The notes under the pieces were generated by a model, which made no database searches, had not been told where the DNA came from, and saw nothing but the letters and a program-made list of their open reading frames with translations. DNA of 64,000 nucleotides from Stenotrophomonas maltophilia. GTDB lineage: Bacteria > Pseudomonadota > Gammaproteobacteria > Xanthomonadales > Xanthomonadaceae. Every line of letters starts with the position of its first letter. Positions within the stretch are counted from its first letter, which is position 1. The stretch is taken from assembly GCF_003205835.1 (NCBI RefSeq), contig NZ_CP029773.1:2450501-2514500 (forward strand). Direction: 5' to 3'. This document shows positions 45,942 through 55,164 of the stretch, one piece after another. Position numbers and translations under genes: made by a program.

Positions 45942-45986
45942 TGGGGGTGGCATTATAGGTGCGCGCAGGACCACGTGGCCGAGGTT

Positions 45987-46442
45987 CTATCTGGGTAGCG
46001 GGCGTGCCTGCTCCTGCGCTCGCGACATCGCAGGGGGCCGTCTCAGCGCCAGCGCCTCCTTGATCCGGCCCATCTCACGCGACCCGGCCTCGGCCAGGCG
46101 GCGGGCCTGCTGCCGCTGCTCACGCGTGAGCGCGGAAGGTGGTGGAGTACCGGCATCCAGCAGCCGCGCCACCGCATCGCGCAGCCGCAACTGCGGGCAG
46201 AGCCGGGCGGCGCACCAGCGTTCGGCGTAGCGCTTGGCCTGCCGCGCATTCGCGGCAGCCACCACCTTGGTCTGTGACATTTTCCGCGCGTCGAGGAACA
46301 GGCGGACACCGAGCACGGCATGCGGCACGATGTTGGCCACGCAGCGGCCGTTCCACCACAGGTCCCAGCGGTCACCGCTCTGTACCCAGCCGGAGGGCTG
46401 GCGGGTCGTCATGAAATCGGGAGGGCTGGAGGGCGAATGCAT
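45987..46442 (-). CDS. Hypothetical basic protein
   Basis: Protein of 151 residues with no recognised family. The middle (WDLWWNGRCVANIVPHAVLGVRLFLDARKMSQTKVVAAANARQAKRYAERWCAARLCPQLRLRDAVARLL) is plausible globular sequence; the C-terminal third is Arg- and Gln-rich and helical. An in-frame ATG ten codons inside (46412) is an alternative start; neither has a clear ribosome site. Confidence 0.55.
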   Translation of the reverse strand: MHSPSSPPDFMTTRQPSGWVQSGDRWDLWWNGRCVANIVPHAVLGVRLFLDARKMSQTKVVAAANARQAKRYAERWCAARLCPQLRLRDAVARLLDAGTPPPSALTREQRQQARRLAEAGSREMGRIKEALALRRPPAMSRAQEQARPLPR

Positions 46443-46533
46443 GGCCGGAAGAATACGGTCGGCCGTCGCATGGACTGAGATTGCGGAGTGGCGCTGGCAA
46501 CCTCACAACGCTTCTGCCGCAGCGAAGCCCTCT

Positions 46534-46746
46534 TTACCACTCTGGGCCGAGCAGTTTCTCCACCTCGGTTTCGAGCCTCTTGGCGGCTTCCTCCTGCGAG
46601 GCCACCTTGATGCATAGCCCGGACTGGGCAGGCCCGGGGGACAGCCGGTAACGGTTGATGGTGCAGCCGCCGTCGCCATCCAGTTCCACCCGGGCCACCA
46701 GGGTTCGGCCATTGGCGTTGAAGGTCCAGTCCTGGTATTCGAACAT
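46534..46746 (-). CDS. Small hypothetical protein
   Basis: Protein of 70 residues starting MFEYQDWTFNANGRTLVARVELDGDGGCTINRY, a pattern of short beta strands, followed by a helix (SQEEAAKRLETEVEKLLGPEW). GGA lies eight bases before the ATG. Longer ORFs in this frame reach into the ArsB-like gene and are not credible. Confidence 0.55.
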   Translation of the reverse strand: MFEYQDWTFNANGRTLVARVELDGDGGCTINRYRLSPGPAQSGLCIKVASQEEAAKRLETEVEKLLGPEW

Positions 46747-46856
46747 CGTTGAGTCCACCGCAACGCCTTGAATGGCTCCCACCTTATGCGGGGTGGTGGT
46801 GAAGAACGTCCGAAGAAAACGTTCGCGGAGCGTGCGTGCCAGCGGCACGCGGCAAA

Positions 46857-46881
46857 CAGCCGAGCCTGGGCTCGGCGCTAC
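46857..46881 (-). repeat. SMAG-type GTAG palindromic repeat
   Basis: Minus-strand GTAG with stem GCCGAGCC / GGCTCGGC around an AG centre. A neighbouring small hairpin GCGTGCC-AGC-GGCACGC stands just upstream. Lies between the 70-residue gene and the ArsB-like gene. Confidence 0.8.
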
Positions 46882-46990
46882 AGCCCGGGCGCGGCTCGCA
46901 GGGTATGATGCCGCCTTCCCCGAACCACCGTGATTGCAGCGGGCGCGTCCTGTTGAGGTACGCGTCGGCGCCGCTGAGACACCCCGCCCG

Positions 46991-48238
46991 ATGCTCGCTT
47001 CCTGCTCCTCTTTCCTCATCTGGGCGGCCGTGACCGTGGCGACCCTCGGCCTGCTGTTCCGGCCGTTCCGCATTCCGGAGTACGTATGGGCACTGGGGGC
47101 GGCGATTCTGCTTCCACTGCTGGGAGCGGTGTCGTTCGGCACGACCTTGCACGCGGTGGCCGAGGGCCGCGATGTCTATCTGTTCCTGGTCGGCATGATG
47201 GTGCTGGCCGAGCTGGCCCGGCGCGAAGGCCTGTTCGACTGGCTGGCGTTGTACGCGGTCCGTCATGCGGGAGGCTCGGGACGACGCCTGTTCGACCTGG
47301 TGTTCCTGGTCGGCACGCTGGTGACTGTGTTCCTTTCCAATGATGCCACAGCGGTGGTGTTGACCCCGGCGGTCTACGCCGCCTGCAAGGCCGCCCGCGC
47401 CAACCCCCTGCCCTATCTGTTCGTCTGCGCCTTCATCGCCAATGCGGCCAGCTTCGTGCTGCCCATTTCCAACCCGGCCAACCTGGTGGTGTACGGCCAG
47501 CACATGCCACCCTTGATGCAGTGGCTGGCACAGTTCGCGTTGCCGTCACTGGCCGCGATCGGTGCCACCTATCTGGTGCTGCGCTGGGTGCATCGGCGCG
47601 AGATCGCGCAGCCGCTGGTGGCGGCGCCGGAGCATCGCCCGCTGACCGAAGGTGGCCGGCTGAGCGCGCTGGGCGTGTTGTTCACCGGCACCGTGCTGCT
47701 GGTGACGTCCGCACTGAACGGCCCGCTCGGCCTGGCCACGTTCTGCGCAGGCACGCTGAGCGTGGCAGTAGTGGCGATGCGCCAGCGGCGCAGTCCGTTG
47801 CCGCTGCTGCGCCATGTGTCCTGGGGCGTGCTGCCGCTGGTGGCCGGCCTGTTCGTGCTGGTGGAAGCAGTGGCCCAGACCGGTGTCATCCAGACGGCGG
47901 CCAGCGCGCTGCAGGCCGTTGCGCAGGCTTCCCCACACCAGGCCAGCTGGCTGGCCGGTGGCGCGGTCGCGCTGCTGAGCAACGTGGCCAACAATCTGCC
48001 GGTCGGCCTCGCCGCAGGCTCGCTGGGCCAGATGGCCGATCTGCCGGCACAGACCCGCGCCGCATTGCTGGTCGGCGTGGACCTGGGCCCCAACCTGTCG
48101 GTGACCGGCTCATTGGCCACGATGCTGTGGCTGGTGGCGCTGCGCCGCGAGGGCGAGCATGTCAGCGCGCTCGACTTCCTGCGCGTCGGTGCGCTGGTGA
48201 TGCCGCCTGCGCTGATCGGGGCGCTGTTGCTGCTCTAG
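46991..48238 (+). CDS. ArsB/SLC13-type membrane transporter
   Basis: Protein of 415 residues with about eleven membrane helices, in the ion transporter superfamily that includes ArsB and NhaD. Hallmarks: VFLSNDATAVVLTPAVYAA, ISNPANLVVYGQ, LLSNVANNLPVGLAAGSLGQ and LVGVDLGPNLSVTGSLATMLWL. ArsB pumps arsenite, but no ArsR or ArsC gene is adjacent, so substrate is open. A TATGAT -10-like hexamer near 46902 lies upstream. Confidence 0.85.
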   Translation: MLASCSSFLIWAAVTVATLGLLFRPFRIPEYVWALGAAILLPLLGAVSFGTTLHAVAEGRDVYLFLVGMMVLAELARREGLFDWLALYAVRHAGGSGRRLFDLVFLVGTLVTVFLSNDATAVVLTPAVYAACKAARANPLPYLFVCAFIANAASFVLPISNPANLVVYGQHMPPLMQWLAQFALPSLAAIGATYLVLRWVHRREIAQPLVAAPEHRPLTEGGRLSALGVLFTGTVLLVTSALNGPLGLATFCAGTLSVAVVAMRQRRSPLPLLRHVSWGVLPLVAGLFVLVEAVAQTGVIQTAASALQAVAQASPHQASWLAGGAVALLSNVANNLPVGLAAGSLGQMADLPAQTRAALLVGVDLGPNLSVTGSLATMLWLVALRREGEHVSALDFLRVGALVMPPALIGALLLL

Positions 48239-48264
48239 TCGGGCGCTGCCGGGCGCCACCCGGA

Positions 48265-49431
48265 CTATGGGGTCTCGCTTGCAGCAATCTTCCCGACCAG
48301 GGCATCGATCGCCGCTTCCATGGCATGCGCGGTCTGGTCGCCACTCTGGTTGGTGATCACGAAGATGCCCAGATCGTGCTCCGGCATGATGTAGATGTAG
48401 CACTGTGAGCGCGGTACGCCACCGTGGTGGGCATAGTAGACGCCCTTCTGGCGATCGCCGGCGACGATGTTCCAGAAGTAGCCGATGCTGAACTCGTCGT
48501 CGAATCTGGCCAGGGCGCGATGCGATTCCTTTACCACCGGCCCATTGGCCAGTTGGAACTGAAGGTACTTCACCATGTCCGGGACGGTTGCTTTGACGTT
48601 TCCGGAAGCGCCCCATGGCAACTGCGGCATCGGCGTGGTCGGTACGGGATTGTCGCTGTGATAGCCGGCCGCCAACCGCGGCGCTTCGGCATCATCCAGC
48701 CTGATCCGAAGGCCGGTCATCGCCGCGGAGTCGCTGAAGAAGCCACGCAGCAGTGATGCGTAGTCGGTCTTGTAGGCCACCTCCAGAACATGCGCCGCCA
48801 GCTCGGTCCCTGCGCTGGAGTAGGCGTATTCCTTCCCTGGCATCCGCGGGATCTGCACGGCGTGCAGGTCCCGGAGGAAATCCGGCTTGCCGTAGTGCGC
48901 GTAGAGCGCATTGAGTTCGCCCGGCGTGCGGTGATCGGCAAAGTCCTCCAGTACCGTGTTCGCGCGCTCCGGCAGCATGTTCGGCAGGCCACTGGTGTGC
49001 GACAGCAGGTGGCGGACGCGGATGGGTTGGCCCTGGTACTGCAGGTTGGGATAGTCGCCCTGCAGGTACGTGCGAACGTCATCCTCCAGGCCCACCCTGC
49101 CTTCCAGCACCGCATTGGCCATCAAGGTGCCGGCCAGCGTCTTGCTCAGTGAGCCGATCTCATAGAGCGTGGCATCGGTCGGCGCGCCGGCTGTACCTGC
49201 CACCATATCGCCGCGATGGCGGATGAAGGTCCTGCCCCGGTACACCACGCCGATGGATGCCGAGTGCAGCAAGGGCTGCTCGATCAGGGTCTGCGCAACC
49301 TCGTCGATCTCCGCCCCCGGTTCCTTCGATGGCGTCTTTCCGCCCGTGCATCCGGTACCAAGGAGTACGACGGACACAACGAAGGCGTGAAACCAACGTC
49401 TGTTTCGAACGGTCTTCGAAGTGGCTTCCAT
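48265..49431 (-). CDS. Lipoprotein serine hydrolase, beta-lactamase/AmpC-like fold
   Basis: Protein of 388 residues. N-terminal lipoprotein signal (VVSVVLLGTGC, Cys28), then a class C beta-lactamase-like fold: S-x-x-K as Ser94-L-S-Lys97 (EIGSLSKTLAG), tyrosine motif YAYSSAG, and HHGGVP as the third box. Such proteins are peptidases or esterases of the S12 family; beta-lactamase activity cannot be inferred. An in-frame GTG at 49470 is possible. Ends 26 bases from the convergent transporter stop. Confidence 0.85.
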   Translation of the reverse strand: MEATSKTVRNRRWFHAFVVSVVLLGTGCTGGKTPSKEPGAEIDEVAQTLIEQPLLHSASIGVVYRGRTFIRHRGDMVAGTAGAPTDATLYEIGSLSKTLAGTLMANAVLEGRVGLEDDVRTYLQGDYPNLQYQGQPIRVRHLLSHTSGLPNMLPERANTVLEDFADHRTPGELNALYAHYGKPDFLRDLHAVQIPRMPGKEYAYSSAGTELAAHVLEVAYKTDYASLLRGFFSDSAAMTGLRIRLDDAEAPRLAAGYHSDNPVPTTPMPQLPWGASGNVKATVPDMVKYLQFQLANGPVVKESHRALARFDDEFSIGYFWNIVAGDRQKGVYYAHHGGVPRSQCYIYIMPEHDLGIFVITNQSGDQTAHAMEAAIDALVGKIAASETP

Positions 49432-49520
49432 GCGTTGGCGCTTGAAGGGCGATTGGGAAAGAGCGCTCACGATAGCCGATTGTGGCGGCGAACACGCTGG
49501 CTGCGGAGCGCCTACTGGCC

Positions 49521-51173
49521 CTAAGCATCGCCCCCGAGCTCGATCACCCGGTCAGTCGGGCTCACGATGCCGCGCCGATGGGTGATGGCCACGACGGTTA
49601 CGTCATTCGCCAGTGCGCGAATGTGGTCCATGATCTCGCGTTCAGTGGCCTCATCCAGCGCGGAGCTGGCCTCGTCCAGGAACAGGATGGCCGGTTCGCC
49701 ATACAGGGCACGGGCGATCGCGATGCGCTGGCGCTCACCACCGGACAACTTCAGGCCGCGCTCGCCCACCGTGGTTTCCAGCCCCTCGGGCAGTACTTCA
49801 ATCAACGGCAGGATCGCAGCCTTGCGTGCGGCATGCCGCAGCCGATCATCATCACGCGCGCGCCCCAGCAGGATGTTGTCGGCCAGGCTTTCGTTGAGCA
49901 GGATGACATCCTGCGGAACCACCGCGACGGCGGCATGCCACGCCGCACGGTCGATCCGGGACAGGTCAACGCCATCGACCAGGATCCGGCCACGCTGGGG
50001 ATCGATCGACTTCAGGGCCAGCTTGAACAGCGTCGACTTCCCTGCCCCGGTCGGCCCGATCAGGAAATTGATGCCGCCACGTTCGGCCTCGAGGGACACA
50101 TCGCTCACCCCGCGCCCATTGCCATAGCGGTGGCTGATCTGCTGGAACTCCAGGCGGCCGCCTTCCCCGGCGAAGCGCTGGGCATCGGCCACCTGCTGCT
50201 CCTCGGGCGCCGCCCACAGCGTTGAAAGCGGGCCCAGCATGCTCCAGGAGCGCGCGACGTCGTCGATCGAGCGGGCGATCATCTCGAATGGCATGTTGAG
50301 CTGGAGCAGCAGCAGGTTGAACAGCACGATGTCACCGATGCTGAGCGCGCCGCTCTGGTAGCGCGGCAGCAACAGCTGGAAGGTGACGATGAACTCGACA
50401 GCCAGGCCGGCGCCCAGCAGCGCGATGAAGCCGATGCGCTGCAGTACATAGGCACGCCAGCTGTCGCGCACCTCCTGGGCCTTCTGCTCGAAGCGCTGCA
50501 CCATCCAGGCGCTGCCACCGAACTGCCGCAATGTCTCCATCGCATTCATGGCATTGCCGACGAAGCGGGCGTTCTGCTGCCCGGCCTCGACCGCGGCTTC
50601 GCGATGGATCCGCGCACGCCGGGTGGCAATCGCGGAAAGGGCGACAGCCACTGCGCCGTAGACCAGCACGATCAACACCACCTGCAGATTGATCAGCGCC
50701 CCCAGCGTGACCAGGGTCAGCACAATCTGCAGCGCACTGGGAATGAAGGCCACCAATCCCAGCTGCACGACGATCTTCAGCGCCCCGCGGCCTTTTTCGC
50801 CAGCCACCTGCAGCTCGGCCGCGTTGTGGTCCAGGAAGAAACTGTTGGTCTTTTTCAGCAGGCGGGTGAAGTAGCGGGTGCTGGTGATGAAGCCAAGGTT
50901 CTCGCCACTGAGGAACGACAGGTACTGCACGATGTTCTGCAGGGCGCTGCCAGCGCCAAGCATGACCGCATACAGCACAAAGCCGCCAGCGAGAGCGCCG
51001 ACCCCGTCGCTGGGCAGACGGTCGATCAGGCGCGAGAACAGATAGGGCGCCGCAACAGTGGCCAGGCTGGACAGCACGACACTGCTGGCGATCAGCAGCA
51101 ACAGCCGACGATCAGTCTTCCAGTACGCACCCAGAATCTCCGCCACGGGAGGCGGAACGGCGTTCTTCGTCAT
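49521..51173 (-). CDS. Lasso-locus ABC exporter (D-type)
   Basis: Protein of 550 residues: a six-helix transmembrane domain (about 20-300) fused to an ATPase with Walker A GPTGAGKST, signature LSGGERQRIAIARAL and Walker B ILFLDEASSALD. Its half-transporter architecture equals McjD-type lasso exporters, which export the mature peptide and give immunity. It is divergent from the TonB receptor and shares a promoter region with the 15-bp element also found near the precursor. Its separation from the precursor operon by about 9 kb is unusual. Confidence 0.85.
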   Translation of the reverse strand: MTKNAVPPPVAEILGAYWKTDRRLLLLIASSVVLSSLATVAAPYLFSRLIDRLPSDGVGALAGGFVLYAVMLGAGSALQNIVQYLSFLSGENLGFITSTRYFTRLLKKTNSFFLDHNAAELQVAGEKGRGALKIVVQLGLVAFIPSALQIVLTLVTLGALINLQVVLIVLVYGAVAVALSAIATRRARIHREAAVEAGQQNARFVGNAMNAMETLRQFGGSAWMVQRFEQKAQEVRDSWRAYVLQRIGFIALLGAGLAVEFIVTFQLLLPRYQSGALSIGDIVLFNLLLLQLNMPFEMIARSIDDVARSWSMLGPLSTLWAAPEEQQVADAQRFAGEGGRLEFQQISHRYGNGRGVSDVSLEAERGGINFLIGPTGAGKSTLFKLALKSIDPQRGRILVDGVDLSRIDRAAWHAAVAVVPQDVILLNESLADNILLGRARDDDRLRHAARKAAILPLIEVLPEGLETTVGERGLKLSGGERQRIAIARALYGEPAILFLDEASSALDEATEREIMDHIRALANDVTVVAITHRRGIVSPTDRVIELGGDA

Positions 51174-51221
51174 TGGCCTCGCTCCAGCATGGGGTCGGCC
51201 CCTCTCCGTCGTTCGCCTTAA

Positions 51222-51236
51222 TGATATGATATAACA
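51222..51236. promoter_or_regulatory. AT-rich shared element, copy 1
   Basis: TGATATGATATAACA. It is 13 of 15 identical to the element at 60151-60165, and both continue with T. It lies between the divergent exporter and TonB genes. TATGAT within it could be a -10 box. Confidence 0.6.
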
Positions 51237-51280
51237 TCGCCATTCAGGAGCGGCGTGACCCTGCCGCAGGCCACACTCCA

Positions 51281-53692
51281 ATGAGATCGATGGACCGGGG
51301 AATGACGAACGCATCCACTGCCATGGCGCGCGCGCGCCTGGCGATCAGCATCGCTGCGGGCTTGCTGGCCAGCCTGCCCGCACTGGCCCAGAACCCCGGC
51401 AATGACCGCAGCGCGAAAGCGCCGGTCACACCGCCCGAGGCGCCGACCGCCACCCTGGACAAGGTGCTGGTGGTCGGCAGCAACATCCGCGATGCCGTTG
51501 GCGGCGGTGCATCGCCGGTGATCGTGATCGACAAGGAGGCCATCGACCGCACCGGCGTGGCCACCGTGCAGCAGCTGCTCGAGAAGCTGCCGCAGAACTT
51601 CGGCGGTGGCGCCAATGGTGCCAACGTCGCCAATCTCGGCGTCGACCGCGATACCGGCAACAACTTCGGCCAGGGCACCGCCCTCAATCTGCGCGGGCTG
51701 GGAACCGGCACCACGTTGACCCTGATCAACGGCCATCGCGTGACCTCATCGAACCGCTACCAGTACGTGGATGTCTCGCTGATTCCGCTCAGTGCCGTCG
51801 AGCGCGTGGAAATCCTCACCGATGGTGCCTCGGCCATCTACGGCACCGATGCGGTCGGCGGCGTGGTCAACATCATCCTGCGGCGCGACTTCACCGGGTA
51901 CGAGACGGCTGTGCGCTACGGCGCTGTCACCGCCGGCAGCATGGAGGAGTACCAGGCCTCGCAGTCGGCAGGCTGGTCATGGAATGGCGGCCATGTGCTG
52001 GCCAGCTATGAGTTCCTCAAGCAGAGCAACCTGCCGGCAGTGGACAAGGACTTTTCGAAGAACGTGCGGGTCAAGCCGTATGACCTCTACCCGGGATCCA
52101 AGCGCCACAGCCTGTATGTGGACGGTGTGCAGCAGCTCAGCGATGTGCTGACCCTGAACGTGACCGGCTCGTTCGCCAAGCGCGAGATGGACACCACCAT
52201 TTCCGGCACCGCCGACGAAACCCGGTTGTTCCCGCACACGCGGCAGTTCGACCTGTTCGCCGGACTCACCCTGGATCTTCCACGCGGGTGGCAGGCGCGC
52301 CTGGATTCGGGGTTCGGCAGGAGCGATGTGTCCTATCAGCGCACCACCATCACTGGCAGCTCGGCCAGTACCGCGCCGCCCACGAATACCAACTCCGAAT
52401 CGCGTTACCTGGACCTGGTCGCCGACGGCGAGCTGTTCAGCCTGCCCGCCGGTGGGGTCCGCGCGGCATTCGGTGCGGGCTACCGCCGCGACGGCTATGA
52501 ACTGGTCGATCACCGCGGCCTGGAAAAGCCGCTCGACCTGCAGCGTACCGTGAGGTCCGCTTTTGCCGAGCTCAACGTTCCGCTGCTGAAGGATCTGCCG
52601 GGCGTGCGCAGCCTGTCCCTGACCGCTGCAGCGCGCTATGACGACTACAGCGATTTCGGTTCCACGCTGAATCCCAAGTTCGGCCTGCTGTGGGAGGCGA
52701 CCCAGGGGCTTTCGTTCCGTACCAGCTACGGCCGCTCCTACCGCGCGCCGGTGTACCAGGACATGCAGCTGAACAACACCGTGGTGGTGGCGAACGTGCC
52801 CAACCCAGGCGCGCCCGGTGGCAACACGATCCTGATGATGCTGTCCAATGGCAACCCGGATCTGGGGCCTGAGCGTGCCAAGACCTGGACCGGCGGTTTC
52901 TCGTTCGCGCCGCCGTCCATACCCGGCCTCAAGATCGACGCCAACTACTACCACATCGAATACGCCGACCGCATCGGCAGTGGTTTCGGCGGCAGCTTCC
53001 CGTCGCTGTTCCAGCAGTCCACCGCGCCCTATGCAGACATCCTGACCACCAACCCCACGCAACAGCAGATCCAGCAGGCACGCCAGCTGGGCATTTCGGG
53101 CCTGGGCCTGTTTGTCTCACGCGTGGGGCCGTACGCGCTGCCGGCTGGAATGGATGAGAGCAACAGCCAGGTGATCCTCGACAACCGCTTCCGCAACAAC
53201 GCCTTTACCCGGCAGCGGGGTGTGGACTTCAGTGGGTCCTATGCCTTCGATGCCGGCCAGACCCACATCGCGGTGAACCTGGCCGGGCAGTACATCATCG
53301 AATCGAAGCGGCGCGTGACCAGTACCTCGCCCGAGGTGGATGCGGTGAACGCGGTGTACTACCCCGTGGATCTCAAGATGCGCGGCGGCATCACGCTCAG
53401 CCGGCAGCAGGCAGCGGGCGGGCTCTTCGTGAACTTCGTGGACAGTTATCGCGACCCTGCCAATGTCGCGCGGCCGCACGTCAGCTCCTGGACGACCGTC
53501 GATCTGAATCTCGCCTATCACTTCGGCCCATCGGCAGATACGCAGCGTGGCACATCGCTTGCGTTCAACGTGCAGAACCTGTTCGACCGGGATCCGCCGT
53601 TCATCGTCAACAGCATCAACACCGGCTATGACCCCACCAATGCAACAGCGCTGGGTCGCTTCCTGTCCATGACGCTGACGCATCGCTGGTAG
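51281..53692 (+). CDS. TonB-dependent receptor of the lasso locus
   Basis: Protein of 803 residues. Signal peptide about 10-36 (ARARLAISIAAGLLASLPALAQ), plug domain about 60-180 (VVGSNIRDAVGGGASPVIVIDKEAIDRTGVATVQQLLEKLPQN...LINGHRVTSSNRYQYVDVSLIPLSAVERVEILTDGASAIYGTDAVGGVVNIILRRDF) and a barrel ending FLSMTLTHRW. It lacks an STN domain. In proteobacterial lasso loci such receptors are thought to take the peptide or a ligand back in. In-frame ATGs at 51290 and 51302 are alternative starts. Confidence 0.9.
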   Translation: MRSMDRGMTNASTAMARARLAISIAAGLLASLPALAQNPGNDRSAKAPVTPPEAPTATLDKVLVVGSNIRDAVGGGASPVIVIDKEAIDRTGVATVQQLLEKLPQNFGGGANGANVANLGVDRDTGNNFGQGTALNLRGLGTGTTLTLINGHRVTSSNRYQYVDVSLIPLSAVERVEILTDGASAIYGTDAVGGVVNIILRRDFTGYETAVRYGAVTAGSMEEYQASQSAGWSWNGGHVLASYEFLKQSNLPAVDKDFSKNVRVKPYDLYPGSKRHSLYVDGVQQLSDVLTLNVTGSFAKREMDTTISGTADETRLFPHTRQFDLFAGLTLDLPRGWQARLDSGFGRSDVSYQRTTITGSSASTAPPTNTNSESRYLDLVADGELFSLPAGGVRAAFGAGYRRDGYELVDHRGLEKPLDLQRTVRSAFAELNVPLLKDLPGVRSLSLTAAARYDDYSDFGSTLNPKFGLLWEATQGLSFRTSYGRSYRAPVYQDMQLNNTVVVANVPNPGAPGGNTILMMLSNGNPDLGPERAKTWTGGFSFAPPSIPGLKIDANYYHIEYADRIGSGFGGSFPSLFQQSTAPYADILTTNPTQQQIQQARQLGISGLGLFVSRVGPYALPAGMDESNSQVILDNRFRNNAFTRQRGVDFSGSYAFDAGQTHIAVNLAGQYIIESKRRVTSTSPEVDAVNAVYYPVDLKMRGGITLSRQQAAGGLFVNFVDSYRDPANVARPHVSSWTTVDLNLAYHFGPSADTQRGTSLAFNVQNLFDRDPPFIVNSINTGYDPTNATALGRFLSMTLTHRW

Positions 53693-53700
53693 GCCGCCGC

Positions 53701-55164
53701 ATGCGCGCCGATACCCCTGCCCTGTCGCGGACCGTCATGGCCATCCAGCAGGCTCTCGCTGTCGCGGCAACCCAGCTTGCGCTGATGTGGCGCGAGCGGC
53801 GCGTGCTGTGGCTCGCCCTTGCCCTGTTGCTGATTGCGGGAGCATCGGTGCTGAGCGGTGCCGCACGCCTGACCCTGCAGGCGCAGGAGCGCCAGGCCGT
53901 GAGCGCGGAAGAGGCGCGGTTGTGGGACAGCCAGGGCACGATCGACCCGCACAGTGCCGCGCATGTCGGGCGTGCCATTCCGGCCCCCGTGCGGCCGCTG
54001 GCTGCACTGGATCCGGGGCTGACGGATTACCTGGGAACCTCGGTGTTCATCGAGGGCCACGCACAGAACCCGGCCCGGCACCGCGCGGTTGATGCCGGTA
54101 CCGCACTCAGCCGCTTCGAGGGCTTCTCTGCGGCGTGGGCGCTGCAGGTCGTGGCGCCGCTGCTGATCATCCTGGCCGGGTTCGCGACACTGTCTGGCGA
54201 TATTGCCCGCGAGACGCTGCGCCAGGAACTCGGCACCGGCGCCTCGGCGGGCGTGCTGATCTGCGGGCGCCTGATTGCCCTGGCGACCGCGTCGCTGCTG
54301 CTGGTGCTGGCCATGCTGCTGATCAGCCTTCCGGGGCTGTCCATCCAGTACGGCGGCGCCGCGGATCTCGCTGCCCTGCTAGCACTGGCTGCCGCCTACG
54401 TACTCTATCTGCTGGTGTTCTGCGCACTGACCGTGGGGGTCTCGGCGCTTGCAGGCTCCGCACGGACGTCACTGGTCGTGCTGCTGGGCTTCTGGGTGGT
54501 GTCCACGCTGCTGGTGCCGAGGGTGGCGCCTGCCATCGCCGAATCCCTGTACCCGACCCCCTCGGCACCGTCGTTCAGGGCCAGCGTGACCGAGGAAGCG
54601 GAGAACGGCGCGGATGGCCATGACCCGGCCGACAAACGCCTTGATGCCCTGCGCACGGCGTTGATGGCGCGCTACCGGGTCGACAGCGTTGACGACCTGC
54701 CGCTGAACTTCCGCGGTGTGGCGCTGGAGTTTGCCGAGGCCAACTCGACGCGCGTCTACAACCGCCATTTCGATCGCCTGCATGCCACCTACCAGCAGCA
54801 GGACGCCACCCAGCGCCTGTTTGGTCTTGCCTCGGCAACGCTGGCGCTGCAGTCCTGGTCGCGCGCCTTCGCCGGCACGGATTTCCCGGCGCATCTGGCG
54901 TTCCTGCGCGGCGTGGAGGACTACCGCTATCGGTTGATCCAGGCACTCAACCAGGAAGTGAAACTGCACAAGGCACCACAAGGCGGAAAGCATGTGGCCG
55001 ACATCGCCGGCATCACCCGTTCAGTGCACTACCGGCCACCGCAACAGACCCTGGCCGGTACTGCTGCCGCGCAGCGCGGAAATCTCGTCATTCTGCTGGT
55101 CTGGCTGATGCTGGGTTGCGTGGTGGTGCTCATCTCCGCTCGGAAGCTGGGGAGATCGCCATGA
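53701..55164 (+). CDS. ABC-2 type permease, DUF3526 family (first)
   Basis: Protein of 487 residues with an N-terminal membrane helix (about 36-56), a large periplasmic domain, and a cluster of five helices between about 145 and 290, then another domain and a C-terminal helix (about 462-482). The pattern is that of the DUF3526 ABC-2 permeases, which come in pairs with one ATPase. Nine bases after the TonB gene and overlapping the next gene by ATGA. Confidence 0.85.
   Translation: MRADTPALSRTVMAIQQALAVAATQLALMWRERRVLWLALALLLIAGASVLSGAARLTLQAQERQAVSAEEARLWDSQGTIDPHSAAHVGRAIPAPVRPLAALDPGLTDYLGTSVFIEGHAQNPARHRAVDAGTALSRFEGFSAAWALQVVAPLLIILAGFATLSGDIARETLRQELGTGASAGVLICGRLIALATASLLLVLAMLLISLPGLSIQYGGAADLAALLALAAAYVLYLLVFCALTVGVSALAGSARTSLVVLLGFWVVSTLLVPRVAPAIAESLYPTPSAPSFRASVTEEAENGADGHDPADKRLDALRTALMARYRVDSVDDLPLNFRGVALEFAEANSTRVYNRHFDRLHATYQQQDATQRLFGLASATLALQSWSRAFAGTDFPAHLAFLRGVEDYRYRLIQALNQEVKLHKAPQGGKHVADIAGITRSVHYRPPQQTLAGTAAAQRGNLVILLVWLMLGCVVVLISARKLGRSP

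Noticed and set aside
48236-48270. SMAG-like repeat between the ArsB-like and serine hydrolase genes
   Set aside because: TAGTC...GGACTA flanks a GC-rich core, but the stem arms pair poorly; at best a weak terminator.
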